From NCBI GenBank assembly GCA_022508685.1, contig JAFLUS010000018.1, positions 1 through 14,019 of the forward strand: a DNA stretch of 14,019 nt, written 5' to 3'. Each line of letters starts with the position of its first letter. Positions within the stretch are counted from its first letter, which is position 1. This DNA is from Prevotellaceae bacterium. GTDB lineage: Bacteria; Bacteroidota; Bacteroidia; Bacteroidales; Bacteroidaceae. The position numbers were made by a program, and so were the translations under genes. The notes beneath the pieces are model-generated. The model saw nothing but the letters and a program-made list of their open reading frames with translations. It ran no database searches and was not told where the DNA came from. Of the stretch, positions 13,674 through 14,019 are shown piece after piece.

Positions 13674-14019
13674 TTACATCTGAGGCGGCATTTGTGGAGG
13701 TGGCATCGTACCGGGTGCCGGAGGTGCGAAGAGCGAAGCCATTTCTGTTACATTCCCGGCTAAATCCCAATTTGCCATACCAGCTTTCCATACGTAAGTT
13801 TGTGGTGTGAGTTGTCCGTTTTGTACCATTTGTTGCATTTGTTGCATGTTAAATGGTCCGCTTTGCTGTCCGTTGATGGATACATGGTACTGCACGTTGG
13901 GCATGGCTGGTGGGGACTGCATGCCTGTCTGCATTTGTTGCCCCATGTTCTGCATCATGCTTGCCATTTGCTGTCCCATGGCACCTCCCATCATCATACC
14001 TGTCATCATGCCGGCAGGA
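13674..14019 (-). CDS. Partial: C-terminus of a Met-rich GYF_2 protein, probably SPFH-type
   Basis: The frame stays open through the right edge, so the N-terminus is missing. What is visible is a Met/Gly/Gln-rich stretch (MMTGMMMGGAMGQQMASMM), a Pro-rich turn, a GYF_2 domain (QYHVSINGQQSGPFNMQQM through WKAGMANWDLAGNV), and a Pro/Met tail PPPQMPPQM. In Bacteroidetes this Met/Gly-rich plus GYF_2 tail commonly ends SPFH-domain proteins (also annotated virion core protein). The SPFH part is therefore predicted off-window, not seen. ATG 14009 is an internal Met, not necessarily the start. Confidence 0.7.
   Translation of the reverse strand, partial: PAGMMTGMMMGGAMGQQMASMMQNMGQQMQTGMQSPPAMPNVQYHVSINGQQSGPFNMQQMQQMVQNGQLTPQTYVWKAGMANWDLAGNVTEMASLFAPPAPGTMPPPQMPPQM

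Overview
The window looks like chromosomal DNA of a Bacteroidales bacterium, most plausibly a Prevotella-like genus. The evidence is several promoters with the Bacteroidetes -7 element TAnnTTTG (TATTTTTG, TATCTTTG, TAATTTTG), start codons without strong Shine-Dalgarno sequences, and a protein set typical of the phylum: DUF418, DUF486, an orphan GH43, a protein with a TTLQRLWGY motif, GYF_2 proteins and small secreted helical proteins. The assignment is inferred from style; no rRNA or marker tree was available. No rRNA, tRNA, insertion sequence, integrase or CRISPR array was seen.

Left part (1-5990) is fairly GC-rich and metabolic or housekeeping. A DUF418 membrane protein (+) converges, with an 8-bp overlap, on a minus-strand set trmN -> GH43 arabinanase-like enzyme -> DUF486 membrane protein. 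A short divergent promoter region with a TATCTTTG box on each strand separates trmN from prmA (+). prmA is followed by a secreted alpha/beta hydrolase and, 3 nt later, a membrane-anchored Ser/Thr protein kinase.

Middle part (about 5994-9617) becomes AT-richer by eye. The kinase converges on a minus-strand hypothetical protein with the RLWGY motif. A 494-bp non-coding stretch follows, then a minus-strand six-helix voltage-gated cation channel whose filter, TGEDWTD, resembles repeat II of animal Cav channels. The RLWGY gene and the channel gene share a duplicated promoter module of about 80 bp: a near-identical core promoter plus an upstream tandem 10-bp GGAGTAAAAT repeat. The non-coding stretch also holds a degenerate array with an exact 22-bp period.

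Right part (9618-14019) encodes small envelope proteins. On + are a three-helix membrane protein, a TerB-like/zinc-ribbon/membrane protein and a small exported helical protein. Two strong hairpins at 11217-11335 separate these from a minus-strand group: two lipoproteins (one carrying a C-terminal domain homologous to the small exported protein), a four-helix membrane protein, a GYF_2 protein and the C-terminal end of a second GYF_2 protein, probably the tail of an SPFH-type protein running off the right edge. The domain types suggest envelope or stress functions, but no pathway can be assigned from sequence alone.
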